Shown piece by piece: positions 31,697-39,645 of a DNA stretch of 64,000 nt. This DNA comes from JAHEEL01 sp942491345 (lineage in GTDB: Bacteria; Actinomycetota; Acidimicrobiia; Spongiisociales; UBA5794), in the NCBI GenBank assembly GCA_942491345.1, contig CALOAN010000020.1, positions 186,001-250,000 on the forward strand. Direction: 5' to 3'. Made by a program: the position numbers and the translations under genes. Position 1 is the stretch's first letter. Every line of letters begins with the position of its first letter. The notes below the pieces were generated by a model. It saw only the letters and a list, made by a program, of their open reading frames with translations. It was not told where the DNA came from and did no database searches.

Positions 31697-33322
31697 ATGG
31701 ACGCACGGGCCCAACTGATGCCCAGGCTGATGATCGCAGCCGCTGCCTTGACCCTTGTCGCCGCATCGCCAGCCGCCTCCGTCTCCGGTCCGACCCTTGC
31801 AGCTCGAGAAACGACCTACATCGCACCCGCTGAGCCAATCGTCGACGCCCCGGGCACCGCGGACCGCCAATCGCCGCTGATCACCGGTGGTGACACGATT
31901 GACAATCCAGGCTGGATTGTCGCCGTGTTCAGAGATTTCGACTACCTGTGCACTGGGGTCTTGATCGATCCAAACGTCGTGTTGACGGCCGCCCACTGCG
32001 CCGACGAGTCCGCCTCGTACCAGCTCCTGTTCGGCACCGAATCCCTTCTCGACCCGGGCATCCAGCGGACAGCGTCAACGGTTCAGATCCACCCGGGCTG
32101 GTCCGGCGACCTGGGAGACACCGATCTCGCACTGATCGGCTTCGAATCCCCGGTCACGTCCCTTCCGGTTGTGCCCTTGAATGCCGAGCCGTTGTGGCCT
32201 GTGAGGGATCAGCAGGTCTCCGTCGCCGGATGGGGAGAGTACGGCCTGTCGACGGGACCGAGCCTCACGCTCAACGGTTCCGACTTCTGGATAACGTCCG
32301 GCATGGATGGAACGATTGACTCCGACTATTGCGATCTCAACTCCGCCGACGTGACGGCCGGGGGTGTCTTCTGTTTCGGCGGTCCGGTGTTGGCCAGCGC
32401 CTGCGCTGGGGATTCCGGCGGCCCCGCGGTCGGTTGGGCGACACCCTCTGCTTCCGCCGGCCCACGCGTGGTCTACGGACTCGTCTCCTACGGCCCGGTT
32501 GATTGCGGCGTCGGCACCGTCGACTCCAAAGCACAGGCAGTCGGCGCACACTCGTTCTGGATCACCACGATGGTGGAACGGATCAAGAATCCGCCGCTCC
32601 CGCCGCCCGGTCACACGACGGGGCTGGTGGATCTTTCGCAGGGCAGGTGGTTCCTCTTCGATGACGTCGGGATCACGACAGCGTCGTTCTTCTATGGGGA
32701 TCCTGGTGATTATCCGTTTGTGGGTGACTGGAACGGTGACGGTGTTGAGACGCCGGGGTTGTATCGCCAGTCCGACGGGTATGTGTATTTGAGGAACAGC
32801 AATACGCAGGGGATTGCGGATATCAAGTTCTTCTTCGGGAACCCGGGTGATGTCCCGATTGCGGGTGACTTCAACGGTGACGGGTTCGACACGGTGTCGA
32901 TCTATCGGCCGTCGAATCAGACGTTCTACATCATCAACAAACTCGGGTCCGGTGACCAGGGTCTGGGTGCTGCGGAGGTCTCGTATGTGTTCGGCAATCC
33001 GGGTGACAAGCCGTTCGTTGGAGACTTCAACGGCAACGGCATCGAGACCGCCGGGCTGCACCGCGAGTCGACGGGGTTGGTGTATTTCCGTAACACCCAT
33101 ACGCAGGGCAATGCGGATGCACAGTTCATCTTCGGCGATCCGGGCGACCGGCTCGTCGCCGGCGACTGGACCGGAGATGGAACGTTCACCCCGGCGCTGT
33201 TCCGGCCGTCGAACTCGACCATGTACTTCCGGTACACCAACACCCAAGGCAACGCAGACAACCAGTTCATCCCGATCCCAACGAACGCCGCCTGGCTCCC
33301 GGTCGCGGGGCGGATGAACTGA
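31697..33322 (+). CDS. Secreted trypsin-like serine protease with FG-GAP-like repeats
   Basis: A 541-aa exported protease. Signal peptide about 1-30 (LMIAAAALTLVAASPAAS). The S1 domain (about 62-295) has an intact triad: His100 in TAAHC, Asp143 in DTDLAL and Ser240 in GDSGGP, with paired cysteines. Residues 320-541 form four repeats of about 50 residues of the pattern FFYGDPGDYPFVGDWNGDGVETPGLYR; the D-x-N-G-D-G loops are probable calcium sites and form a beta-propeller-like domain. This layout is common in secreted proteins of uncultured Actinobacteria. GAAAGGCGGA precedes the ATG. The stop is 1 bp from that of the convergent thioesterase gene. Confidence 0.9.
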   Translation: MDARAQLMPRLMIAAAALTLVAASPAASVSGPTLAARETTYIAPAEPIVDAPGTADRQSPLITGGDTIDNPGWIVAVFRDFDYLCTGVLIDPNVVLTAAHCADESASYQLLFGTESLLDPGIQRTASTVQIHPGWSGDLGDTDLALIGFESPVTSLPVVPLNAEPLWPVRDQQVSVAGWGEYGLSTGPSLTLNGSDFWITSGMDGTIDSDYCDLNSADVTAGGVFCFGGPVLASACAGDSGGPAVGWATPSASAGPRVVYGLVSYGPVDCGVGTVDSKAQAVGAHSFWITTMVERIKNPPLPPPGHTTGLVDLSQGRWFLFDDVGITTASFFYGDPGDYPFVGDWNGDGVETPGLYRQSDGYVYLRNSNTQGIADIKFFFGNPGDVPIAGDFNGDGFDTVSIYRPSNQTFYIINKLGSGDQGLGAAEVSYVFGNPGDKPFVGDFNGNGIETAGLHRESTGLVYFRNTHTQGNADAQFIFGDPGDRLVAGDWTGDGTFTPALFRPSNSTMYFRYTNTQGNADNQFIPIPTNAAWLPVAGRMN

Positions 33323-33323
33323 T

Positions 33324-33785
33324 CTACTCGTACCCCAGGTCCGGTCCGAGCGTTCGGCCGGACTTGACGAAGCTTCCCGAGCCCCGACCGATCTCCCGGT
33401 CATCACCGTCATAGGCCACGGCCTCGGCGATCCATCGGGTACGCCCTTCGTTGACCACATACCCGGCGGAACGCAGAGAACCGGAGGAGACCGGTCGCGT
33501 CAGGTAGACGGTGAACGTGGTCGTCAACACGAACTCGTCGTTGAGGAGCGAGTTGACGGCGAACCACGCCGCATCATCGAGCATCTTGAAGTAGACGGAT
33601 CCGTGGACGGCGCTCGCGGCGTGAAACAACTCCTCCTTCACCGGGATTGTGATCTCCGATCGCCCGCGCTCAACGTGGATCGCCGGCCGATAGAAGTCAT
33701 TCAGCGGCGCGCTCAGGTACATGCGCTCCAGCTTCCGGTAGTGGTCCTCGTACGGATCGACTTCGGTGTTCCCCATGCCGGCCAT
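33324..33785 (-). CDS. PaaI-type hotdog thioesterase (first of a pair)
   Basis: A 153-aa hotdog-fold protein: VKEELFHAASAVHGSVYFKMLDDAAWFAVNSLLNDEFVLTTTFTVYLTRPVSSG, with HGSVYFKMLDDAAWFA as the PaaI-like helix. Members cleave acyl- or phenylacetyl-CoA thioesters. The start is either ATG 33785 (MAGMGNTEV) or ATG 33776, with little ribosome-binding signal to decide. It is divergent from another PaaI-type gene at 33876, so the pair may form a heteromer or handle related CoA esters. Substrate unknown. Confidence 0.82.
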   Translation of the reverse strand: MAGMGNTEVDPYEDHYRKLERMYLSAPLNDFYRPAIHVERGRSEITIPVKEELFHAASAVHGSVYFKMLDDAAWFAVNSLLNDEFVLTTTFTVYLTRPVSSGSLRSAGYVVNEGRTRWIAEAVAYDGDDREIGRGSGSFVKSGRTLGPDLGYE

Positions 33786-33875
33786 CACTCTACGGGTGCA
33801 AACTCCAGCGCTGGTGATCGACCGAGCGCTGCGCAGGTAGCGTGTGGCCTGCAATCTGAAGCGGAGGTCGCTGAC

Positions 33876-34301
33876 ATGGAGATCAATCACGATCCGTCGG
33901 CCGGACTCACCGGGCTCATCGGTATCGATTACGAAGAGGCGACCCCAGAGCGGGTTGTTGTCAGCCTCGAGGTCGACGAGCGCCACCACCAACCGTACGG
34001 GCTTGTGCACGGCGGTGCGTACTGCGCTCTTGTTGAGACGGCGGCATCGATCGGAGCGGCGCTTTCTGCCATGGAACGGGGGATGACCGGGGCCGTTGGT
34101 GTTTCGAACTCGACCGACTTCTTCCGCTCCCACCGGACCGGCAAGATTCGAGCAACGGCTACACCCGTCCACCGGGGCCGCACCCAACAGGTGTGGCAAG
34201 TCGACGTGGTCCGAGTCGAGGACGATGTCATTTTGGCTCGCGGCCAGGTCCGCCTGCAGAACGTTACCGACCCGGCCGTTGTCGGTGGCGGAGGGGAATA
34301 G
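33876..34301 (+). CDS. PaaI-type hotdog thioesterase (second of a pair)
   Basis: A 141-aa hotdog-fold thioesterase with the classical PaaI signature QPYGLVHGGAYCALVETAASIGA, in which HGG and the later Glu form the catalytic helix region. It then has VGVSNSTDFFRSHRTGKIRATATPVHRGRTQQVWQVDV. ATG 33876 with GCGGAGG about 8 bp upstream is a clear start. It is diverged from the neighbouring hotdog protein on the other strand. Probable acyl-CoA thioesterase; substrate unknown. Confidence 0.87.
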   Translation: MEINHDPSAGLTGLIGIDYEEATPERVVVSLEVDERHHQPYGLVHGGAYCALVETAASIGAALSAMERGMTGAVGVSNSTDFFRSHRTGKIRATATPVHRGRTQQVWQVDVVRVEDDVILARGQVRLQNVTDPAVVGGGGE

Positions 34302-34418
34302 CAGACCGGCATTCCGATCGGCGGGGAAGCGAGCGGGCAGAGGCGTCAATCGTTAGGCTCCTGCCGACCGGGGACCACGAAGTCTCCGCGCCGGAGACAC
34401 AACCACGGAGGTTCGGGT

Positions 34419-35420
34419 ATGGGGAACGGGAGCGGAGTAACAACGTCTGGAGGCTTCGGAAGTGTGAGCCTGCCGCGCAAGATTTCGGGCGGACTGGTGA
34501 TTCTGGTCGGCGTCGTGTTCATCGTGGTGACGCTGATCAACAACTTGTTCGCGGTCGGTCCGGCATTCGAGGAGATGATCACCGATTTCAGGCCGCTGCT
34601 CGCCGAGGAATCGCTCAACACCGCACGTGCCGACGTCGCCGGGCTGGAAGCAGCGGGCGTGGAATTCCAGACGGCGGTTGCCCCCGCCATGGCTCAACAG
34701 CTGGGCATGACACCTGAGGAATTCGGGGGCATGGTGCAGAGCGAGTATCCGGCCGTTGCCCAGGGGATGGAGGCCCTCCCGGAGATCACGGCCACGTTCT
34801 CAGGGCTGATCGACACCCTTGACAGCCAGCGAGCGTTGTTCGAGTCGGCCGACGCCATTCCCACAGACGATCTGCCGGCGACGACCGTGCCGTGGATCAT
34901 CACGATCGCCGGGCTGCTTGCCATCGCTGCCGGCGTGATGCTCTTCATGCCCGGGCGGGTCTGGGCGATTCTTGCGGCGGTGCTCGGCGCAGCCCTGCTG
35001 ATCACGACGTTTGCCCTGAGTCTTCCTCAGAAGGCAGCCGATGCCGACGAACTCAACGACAACCTCAAGCCGATCTATACCCAGGAGTTGATCGACGGTG
35101 CTGAAGGCTCGCTTGTCGTCGTCGCTGCGATGGGCGAAGAGATGCAGACCAAGATGCTGCCCGATCTCGCGGCACAGCTCGGGTTGAGTCCCGATGAGCT
35201 GAATGCGTTCTTGGGAGAGAACTTCCCGGCGACGGCAGCGGCGTTGCAGACCATGCCCGATTCGCTGCAGCGCTTCGAGGGATTCGTCGGGATCTTCGCG
35301 ATGAACCTCGACAACTACGAGACGATCAAGCCGGTGAGTTTTACCCCGATCATCTGGATGATGGTGATCGGCGGAATCCTGATCCTCCTGGCAGGCGGTT
35401 ACTGCATCATCGTCAAGTAG
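34419..35420 (+). CDS. Internally duplicated membrane protein of unknown family
   Basis: I do not recognise a family for this 333-aa protein. It has a polar N-terminus, a membrane helix (about 25-46), an outside loop (47-150), two adjacent helices (about 152-172, 178-198), a second loop (200-308) and a last helix (about 311-331). The two loops are copies of each other: both carry an acidic start, QLGMTPEEF versus QLGLSPDEL, YPAVAQGMEALPE versus FPATAAALQTMPD, and a closing ID/FVG segment. The gene thus arose by duplication of a loop-plus-two-helix unit. GGAGG is 7 bp before the ATG. It is followed by the convergent terminator. Confidence 0.75.
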   Translation: MGNGSGVTTSGGFGSVSLPRKISGGLVILVGVVFIVVTLINNLFAVGPAFEEMITDFRPLLAEESLNTARADVAGLEAAGVEFQTAVAPAMAQQLGMTPEEFGGMVQSEYPAVAQGMEALPEITATFSGLIDTLDSQRALFESADAIPTDDLPATTVPWIITIAGLLAIAAGVMLFMPGRVWAILAAVLGAALLITTFALSLPQKAADADELNDNLKPIYTQELIDGAEGSLVVVAAMGEEMQTKMLPDLAAQLGLSPDELNAFLGENFPATAAALQTMPDSLQRFEGFVGIFAMNLDNYETIKPVSFTPIIWMMVIGGILILLAGGYCIIVK

Positions 35421-35440
35421 GGGGACACAAGCGAACGAAC

Positions 35441-35482
35441 GCCCGCTCCCACGGCGACTGAAAGGCCGGCGTGGGAGCGGGC
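35441..35482. terminator. Convergent terminator between the membrane-protein gene and speB-like gene
   Basis: Perfect 12-bp stem (35441-35452 with 35471-35482; G-C extends it by one pair inwards), 18-nt loop, between two convergent stop codons (35420 and 35485). Confidence 0.75.
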
Positions 35483-35484
35483 TT

Positions 35485-36450
35485 CTACGCGCCGAGCTTG
35501 CGTTCGGCCATCCCGTTGAGAACCTCGAGGACGACGCGGTTGGCCAGGAATGCGGTGATCTGGCCGGGACCGTCGTAGGGCGGGGATACCTCCACTACGT
35601 CCGCTCCGACGACAGGGAGATCGCGCGCAAGCCGGCGAACCGTGTCGAGGAGCTCTCGCGAGGTGATGCCTCCCGGTTCCGGGGTCCCGGTTCCCGGAGC
35701 CATGCCGGGATCGACCACATCAATATCGACGGAGATGAAGATCCCCTTCGAATCCGATCCCGAGCATGAGGCGACCGCATCGTCGACCACGGCAGCAAGT
35801 CCGCGCTCGGTGATCTCGGTCATGAGGAAGGTTTCCATGCGCTGTTCAGTCATCCAGGCGACGGTTGTTGGGCCGGGCCAGTAGCCGCGCAAGCCGATCT
35901 GGACGAAGCGATGTCCTGGCACCGCCCCTGATTCGATGAGCCGCCGCATTGGCGTGCCGTGCCCGTGGAGCTGTCCGGCATTCGTTTCTCCTGTGTCGGC
36001 ATGTGCATCGAAGTGCACGAGGCCGAAGGACCCGTCGCCGTGGGCGCGGGCAAGGCCGGTTCCGTTTCCAAAGGTGATCGAGTGGTCACCGCCGAGCACG
36101 ATCGGGACCGCGCCCCCGCGAGCGATCCGCTCCACTGTTTCCGCGAGGGTTTCGAGCCCGAGTTCGAGGTAGCCGGGAGCGACCGCAATGTCGCCGACGT
36201 CGACTACCGAGAGCTGTTCGAAGGGGTCGATCCCGGTCGACAAGTGCGGCCTCCGCATGTCGGCATCGAGGTAGTCGGCCTCACGGATCGCCTTCGGCCC
36301 GAATCGAGCGCCACCCCGATAGGTTGCTCCCCAGTCAATCGGAGCGCCGAGGATGACGACCTCCGCACCGGAGTCGGCTACGTCGTCTATCGGAACAGTT
36401 GGCACGCCGCAGAAGCTCAAGAAGCTTGCGAATCGGTAGACATCTGACAT
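35485..36450 (-). CDS. speB: Agmatinase/ureohydrolase-family enzyme
   Basis: Mn-dependent hydrolase of 321 aa in the arginase/agmatinase family; agmatinases turn agmatine into putrescine and urea. Metal ligands are in place: His123 (GGDHSIT), Asp148, His150 and Asp152 (HFDAHAD), Asp242 and Asp244 (SVDIDVVDPGMAPGTGTPEPGG). The VDIDVVDP.AP.TGTPEPGG form is agmatinase-like and not arginase-like, but guanidinobutyrase or related enzymes are possible. GAGGTG is 5 bp before the ATG. A bulged palindrome lies upstream (36465-36488). An EamA exporter gene precedes it on the same strand (91 bp), so the two may be co-transcribed. Confidence 0.87.
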   Translation of the reverse strand: MSDVYRFASFLSFCGVPTVPIDDVADSGAEVVILGAPIDWGATYRGGARFGPKAIREADYLDADMRRPHLSTGIDPFEQLSVVDVGDIAVAPGYLELGLETLAETVERIARGGAVPIVLGGDHSITFGNGTGLARAHGDGSFGLVHFDAHADTGETNAGQLHGHGTPMRRLIESGAVPGHRFVQIGLRGYWPGPTTVAWMTEQRMETFLMTEITERGLAAVVDDAVASCSGSDSKGIFISVDIDVVDPGMAPGTGTPEPGGITSRELLDTVRRLARDLPVVGADVVEVSPPYDGPGQITAFLANRVVLEVLNGMAERKLGA

Positions 36451-36464
36451 CTCAACACCTCGTG

Positions 36465-36488
36465 GTTCTCTGACGAATCGTAGAGAAC
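36465..36488. promoter_or_regulatory. Palindromic element upstream of the agmatinase gene
   Basis: Arms GTTCTCT (36465-36471) and AGAGAAC (36482-36488) enclose a second inverted pair ACGA/TCGT (36473-36476, 36478-36481), giving an almost continuous palindrome with one bulge. It is 15-38 bp upstream of the start codon, so it could be an operator or an mRNA hairpin. Confidence 0.5.
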
Positions 36489-36541
36489 GGACGAGCTGCC
36501 GGCTCGGATACTACGGCCGACCATCATCGGGGATTGGGACG

Positions 36542-37483
36542 CTACGGCATCAGTGGGTCAGCCACCGAGGTGTCTCGCCGGGATGCGAGCACCGCTCCGG
36601 CAATCACCATGGCGACACCGGCCACAGCGATCGGCGCCACCACGTCGCCACGGAACACGACACCGAGGATCAACGCAACGACCGGGATCAGGTAGGTGAG
36701 CACCGATGAGCGTGTTGATCCGACCCGTCCGACGAGGTTTCCCATGAACACGAACGCAATACCGGTGCCGACGACACCCGCCACGGCGATGGCAAGGAAC
36801 GGCGCCCACTCGAACGTGCTACCGGTCGCTCCGACGATTCCGAGCGGCGCCGTCCACAGCGTTGCGAGCGCCAGCATCCGAGCCATCACGGCGATTGACC
36901 CGTACTGCTGTTGGATCGGCGCGGCAATGTTGATCGCAAGCCCGTAGCACGCGGTCGCGATGACAACGAGTGCCACGCCGAGCGCTTCGGTGCCTCCCTC
37001 GCCGACGGATGGGGCGCTGATGGCCACCACTCCGGCGAAGCCGATGATGAGTCCGGCAATTGTCGCTGCTCGCGGCAGGCGGCGGAGCATCACAATGGCA
37101 ACGACAGCGGCAAAGATCGGGACGGCACCATTGAGCATTCCGGCGATCGCCGAGTTGATGTACTGCTGAGCAATGGGGAAGAGGGTGTACGGGACTGCGA
37201 CCCAGACCACCGACAACGCCACCAGGCGCGGCCAGTCCGCTCGATCGATGTGCGTGGACCATGCGGCCGGGACCAGCCAGAGGGCGGCAGCGCCGAGGCC
37301 GACGCGCAACAACGTGATCAAGCCCGGTTCGAACGCCTCGAGGCCGATGTCCATCAGCAGGAAAGACGATCCCCAGATCAGCGCGACCGCGACGAAGAGC
37401 GTCCAATCGAGCGGAGAGAATGCCTCGCGGTTCACACCCTCGGAGGTCGAGAGGATCTTCCGCGATTCGGGTGGTGTCGACAT
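36542..37483 (-). CDS. EamA/DMT-family exporter
   Basis: A 313-aa drug/metabolite exporter with ten predicted membrane helices in two EamA repeats. It opens LDWTLFVAVALIWGSSFLLMDIGLEAFEPGLITLLRVGLGA and includes YTLFPIAQQYINSAIAGMLNGAVPIFAAVVAIVMLRRLP, the typical first-repeat end. The second repeat contains GTGIAFVFMGNLVGRVGSTRSSVLTYLIPVVALILGVVF. Such proteins export amino acids, metabolites or polyamines. Being upstream of an agmatinase-type gene on the same strand, it could export or import a guanidino or amine compound; this is inference. No ribosome-binding site is obvious. Confidence 0.85.
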   Translation of the reverse strand: MSTPPESRKILSTSEGVNREAFSPLDWTLFVAVALIWGSSFLLMDIGLEAFEPGLITLLRVGLGAAALWLVPAAWSTHIDRADWPRLVALSVVWVAVPYTLFPIAQQYINSAIAGMLNGAVPIFAAVVAIVMLRRLPRAATIAGLIIGFAGVVAISAPSVGEGGTEALGVALVVIATACYGLAINIAAPIQQQYGSIAVMARMLALATLWTAPLGIVGATGSTFEWAPFLAIAVAGVVGTGIAFVFMGNLVGRVGSTRSSVLTYLIPVVALILGVVFRGDVVAPIAVAGVAMVIAGAVLASRRDTSVADPLMP

Positions 37484-37623
37484 CAGTTGTATGAACCCCT
37501 TCCGAAAGGGAATCGTTGCAGGTCGCTGCCCGTAGCCACGAGTTCATCGACACTCGGGTAGCTCGGTACCGACCTCAATCACGACATCCGGCGGGGCATC
37601 AGGCGGTGCAGTACGATCCGACT

Positions 37624-38097
37624 ATGGTCGAACGCTTCCCCGAAATCGAGGGCACAAGCCTCTCCCTCGTTGAACACCAGATTCCAGGAACCTTGGCGGG
37701 CCAGGTGAATCTGCTGCTGATCGCCTTTCGGCAATGGCAACAGAGGGATGTCAACACGTGGGTGCCGACGGCGGCGGCGCTGGCAGAGGAGTACGCGAGC
37801 TTCAGGGCCTACGAGCTGCCCGTGATCTCGAAGGCCTACCGGCCCGTCTCAGGATTCATCGACGGAGGGATGAGGTCGGGGATTCCCGATCCTGGCGTTC
37901 GGGATTCGACCATCACGATCTACCTCGACCGAAAGCGCTTCCTCCGTGCTCTGGACATCGATTCGGTCGGTGAGATTGTGCCCATGCTGGTCACGCCGGA
38001 CGGCGAGATTCTCTGGCGGACGAGGGGTCGGATGACCGACGACGGCGACCAGGAGTTGCGAACGGCCGTGAAGGAGTACTTCCGACCGAATAGGTGA
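37624..38097 (+). CDS. Thioredoxin-fold-like protein lacking cysteines
   Basis: A 157-aa protein whose predicted strand-helix order resembles a thioredoxin or peroxiredoxin-like domain: QVNLLLIAFRQWQQRDVNTWVPTAAALAEEY, a long loop, DSTITIYLDRKRFLRALDI, VPMLVTPDGEILWRTRG. The helix after the first strand is where a CxxC would sit, yet the protein has no cysteine. It resembles ATP10-like/peroxiredoxin-like proteins, but I cannot name the family with confidence. The start at ATG 37624 is chosen for MVERFPEIEGTSL; an earlier in-frame start gives unrelated sequence. Redox activity is unlikely. Confidence 0.6.
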   Translation: MVERFPEIEGTSLSLVEHQIPGTLAGQVNLLLIAFRQWQQRDVNTWVPTAAALAEEYASFRAYELPVISKAYRPVSGFIDGGMRSGIPDPGVRDSTITIYLDRKRFLRALDIDSVGEIVPMLVTPDGEILWRTRGRMTDDGDQELRTAVKEYFRPNR

Positions 38098-38210
38098 GGC
38101 AGCTGCGGAGCTGCCTGCCCGCGACACCCGGTGGAAATGCCTCCGTTCGACTCTGGTGGATCGGAGTAGCTTTGGCATAGTGAGAGGTCGGACTCCGAAA
38201 GGGCGAGATC

Positions 38211-39593
38211 ATGAGCGCGGGTCGAATCGTTGCGGTAATCGCCGGTGTGATCGTTGGGCTGATGGCCATGGGTCTTCTCATCGCGGGGGCGTTCCTGACC
38301 ATCGGGTACGCCGTGACGACGCAGGACGACGGCTACTTCGACACCGCACCGAAGCGATTCGGCACACCGACGGCTGCCATCATCACTGAAGAAGCGGACC
38401 TGGCACCGGAACCCGATACTCCTGCCTGGGTGTGGGACTTCGTGGACCTGACCGTTCGCTTCAGCGTTGCCGAATCGGACGGAGAGGTGTTCCTCGGTAT
38501 CGGCCCCGGGCCAGACGTTGATGCCTACCTCGGTGCGACTGCTCACGACCAGGTACGCGAGATCCGCCCAGGCGAACCGGTGAGCTACCGCTCGATTCCC
38601 GGAGGCGTCGCCGTCGAACCACCCGGCGAGCAGGACTTCTGGGTGGCGGAAACCTCGGGCGCAGGCGCACAAGAACTCGTGTGGGATGTGGCCGAAGGTC
38701 GGTGGGTTGTGGTCCTGATGAATTCCGATGGGTCGCCGGGAGTAGTGGCCGACGTCGCGATTGGTGCGAAGTCGGGCGTGGTACTCCCTGTTGGTATCGC
38801 GATGCTCGGATTCGGCCTCTTGCTGTTCGTGATCGCGGTCGTGATCATCGTCCTTGCTGCGGTCGTCGGACGCAGGGACGAGCCGTTGCCTGCCCGTGCG
38901 CCTCGTGCGCCATCAGCCGAGCCGGTATGGGTCAACGCCTCGATTGACGAACCTTTGTCGCAATGGCTCTGGCTGGTGAAATGGTTCCTCGCCATTCCGC
39001 ACTACTTCGTGCTGTTGTTCCTGTGGATTGCGTTCGCCTTCGTGACCTTCATCGCCTGGTGGGCCATCCTCTTCACCGCTCGATACCCGGAGGGGCTCTT
39101 CAAGTTCAACGTCGGCGTGATTCGCTGGACGTGGAGGGTCACGTGTTATGCCGGGCCCGGCGGACTCGGGACGGATCGCTACCCGCCGTTCACGCTCGAC
39201 GACGTTCCCGACTATCCGGCACGATTCGATGTTGTGTACCCGGAGCGGCTCTCCCGGGGTCTGATCTTCGTGAAGTCGTGGCTGCTTGCCATCCCTCACT
39301 ACCTCGTTGTCGCTCTCTTCGTTGGAGGGACCTACGCCTGGGCCGGCGACCGGTACTGGACCGGACCGGCCGCGGCCGGCGGGCTGATTGGCGTGCTCGT
39401 CTTGATCGCCGCCGTCATCCTCCTGTTCACGCGCCGGTACCCGCAGCCGCTGTTCGATCTGATCATCGGCCTCAATCGTTGGGTCTTACGCGTCGAGGCA
39501 TACGTGCTGCTCCTGACTGATCAGTATCCGCCGTTCCGTCTTGATCAAGGAGGGACAGAGCCGGAACCGGCGCCCGATTCAACAAGCGTGTGA
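38211..39593 (+). CDS. DUF4389-domain membrane protein
   Basis: A 460-aa protein with an N-terminal membrane helix (about 8-34), an extracellular beta-rich domain (35-190), a second helix (191-222) and two tandem DUF4389 domains. The first has LSQWLWLVKWFLAIPHYFVLLFLWIAFAFVTFIAWWAILFTARYPEGLFKFNVGVIRWTWRV, the second a parallel FVKSWLLAIPHYLVV... and RRYPQPLFDLIIGLNRWVLRV. Each DUF4389 ends with a basic-aromatic RYP motif. This is a common architecture in actinobacteria; function unknown. It precedes the PfkB gene by 52 bp and may be co-transcribed. Confidence 0.85.
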   Translation: MSAGRIVAVIAGVIVGLMAMGLLIAGAFLTIGYAVTTQDDGYFDTAPKRFGTPTAAIITEEADLAPEPDTPAWVWDFVDLTVRFSVAESDGEVFLGIGPGPDVDAYLGATAHDQVREIRPGEPVSYRSIPGGVAVEPPGEQDFWVAETSGAGAQELVWDVAEGRWVVVLMNSDGSPGVVADVAIGAKSGVVLPVGIAMLGFGLLLFVIAVVIIVLAAVVGRRDEPLPARAPRAPSAEPVWVNASIDEPLSQWLWLVKWFLAIPHYFVLLFLWIAFAFVTFIAWWAILFTARYPEGLFKFNVGVIRWTWRVTCYAGPGGLGTDRYPPFTLDDVPDYPARFDVVYPERLSRGLIFVKSWLLAIPHYLVVALFVGGTYAWAGDRYWTGPAAAGGLIGVLVLIAAVILLFTRRYPQPLFDLIIGLNRWVLRVEAYVLLLTDQYPPFRLDQGGTEPEPAPDSTSV

Positions 39594-39645
39594 CGTAGCC
39601 GGCTGCGCCGTTCGGGCATCGGCAGCGGCGGTATCGTGCCGATCG

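Noticed and set aside
32075..33460. 461-codon minus-strand frame
   Set aside because: Antisense to the trypsin repeats; the Val/Arg-rich product has no domain.
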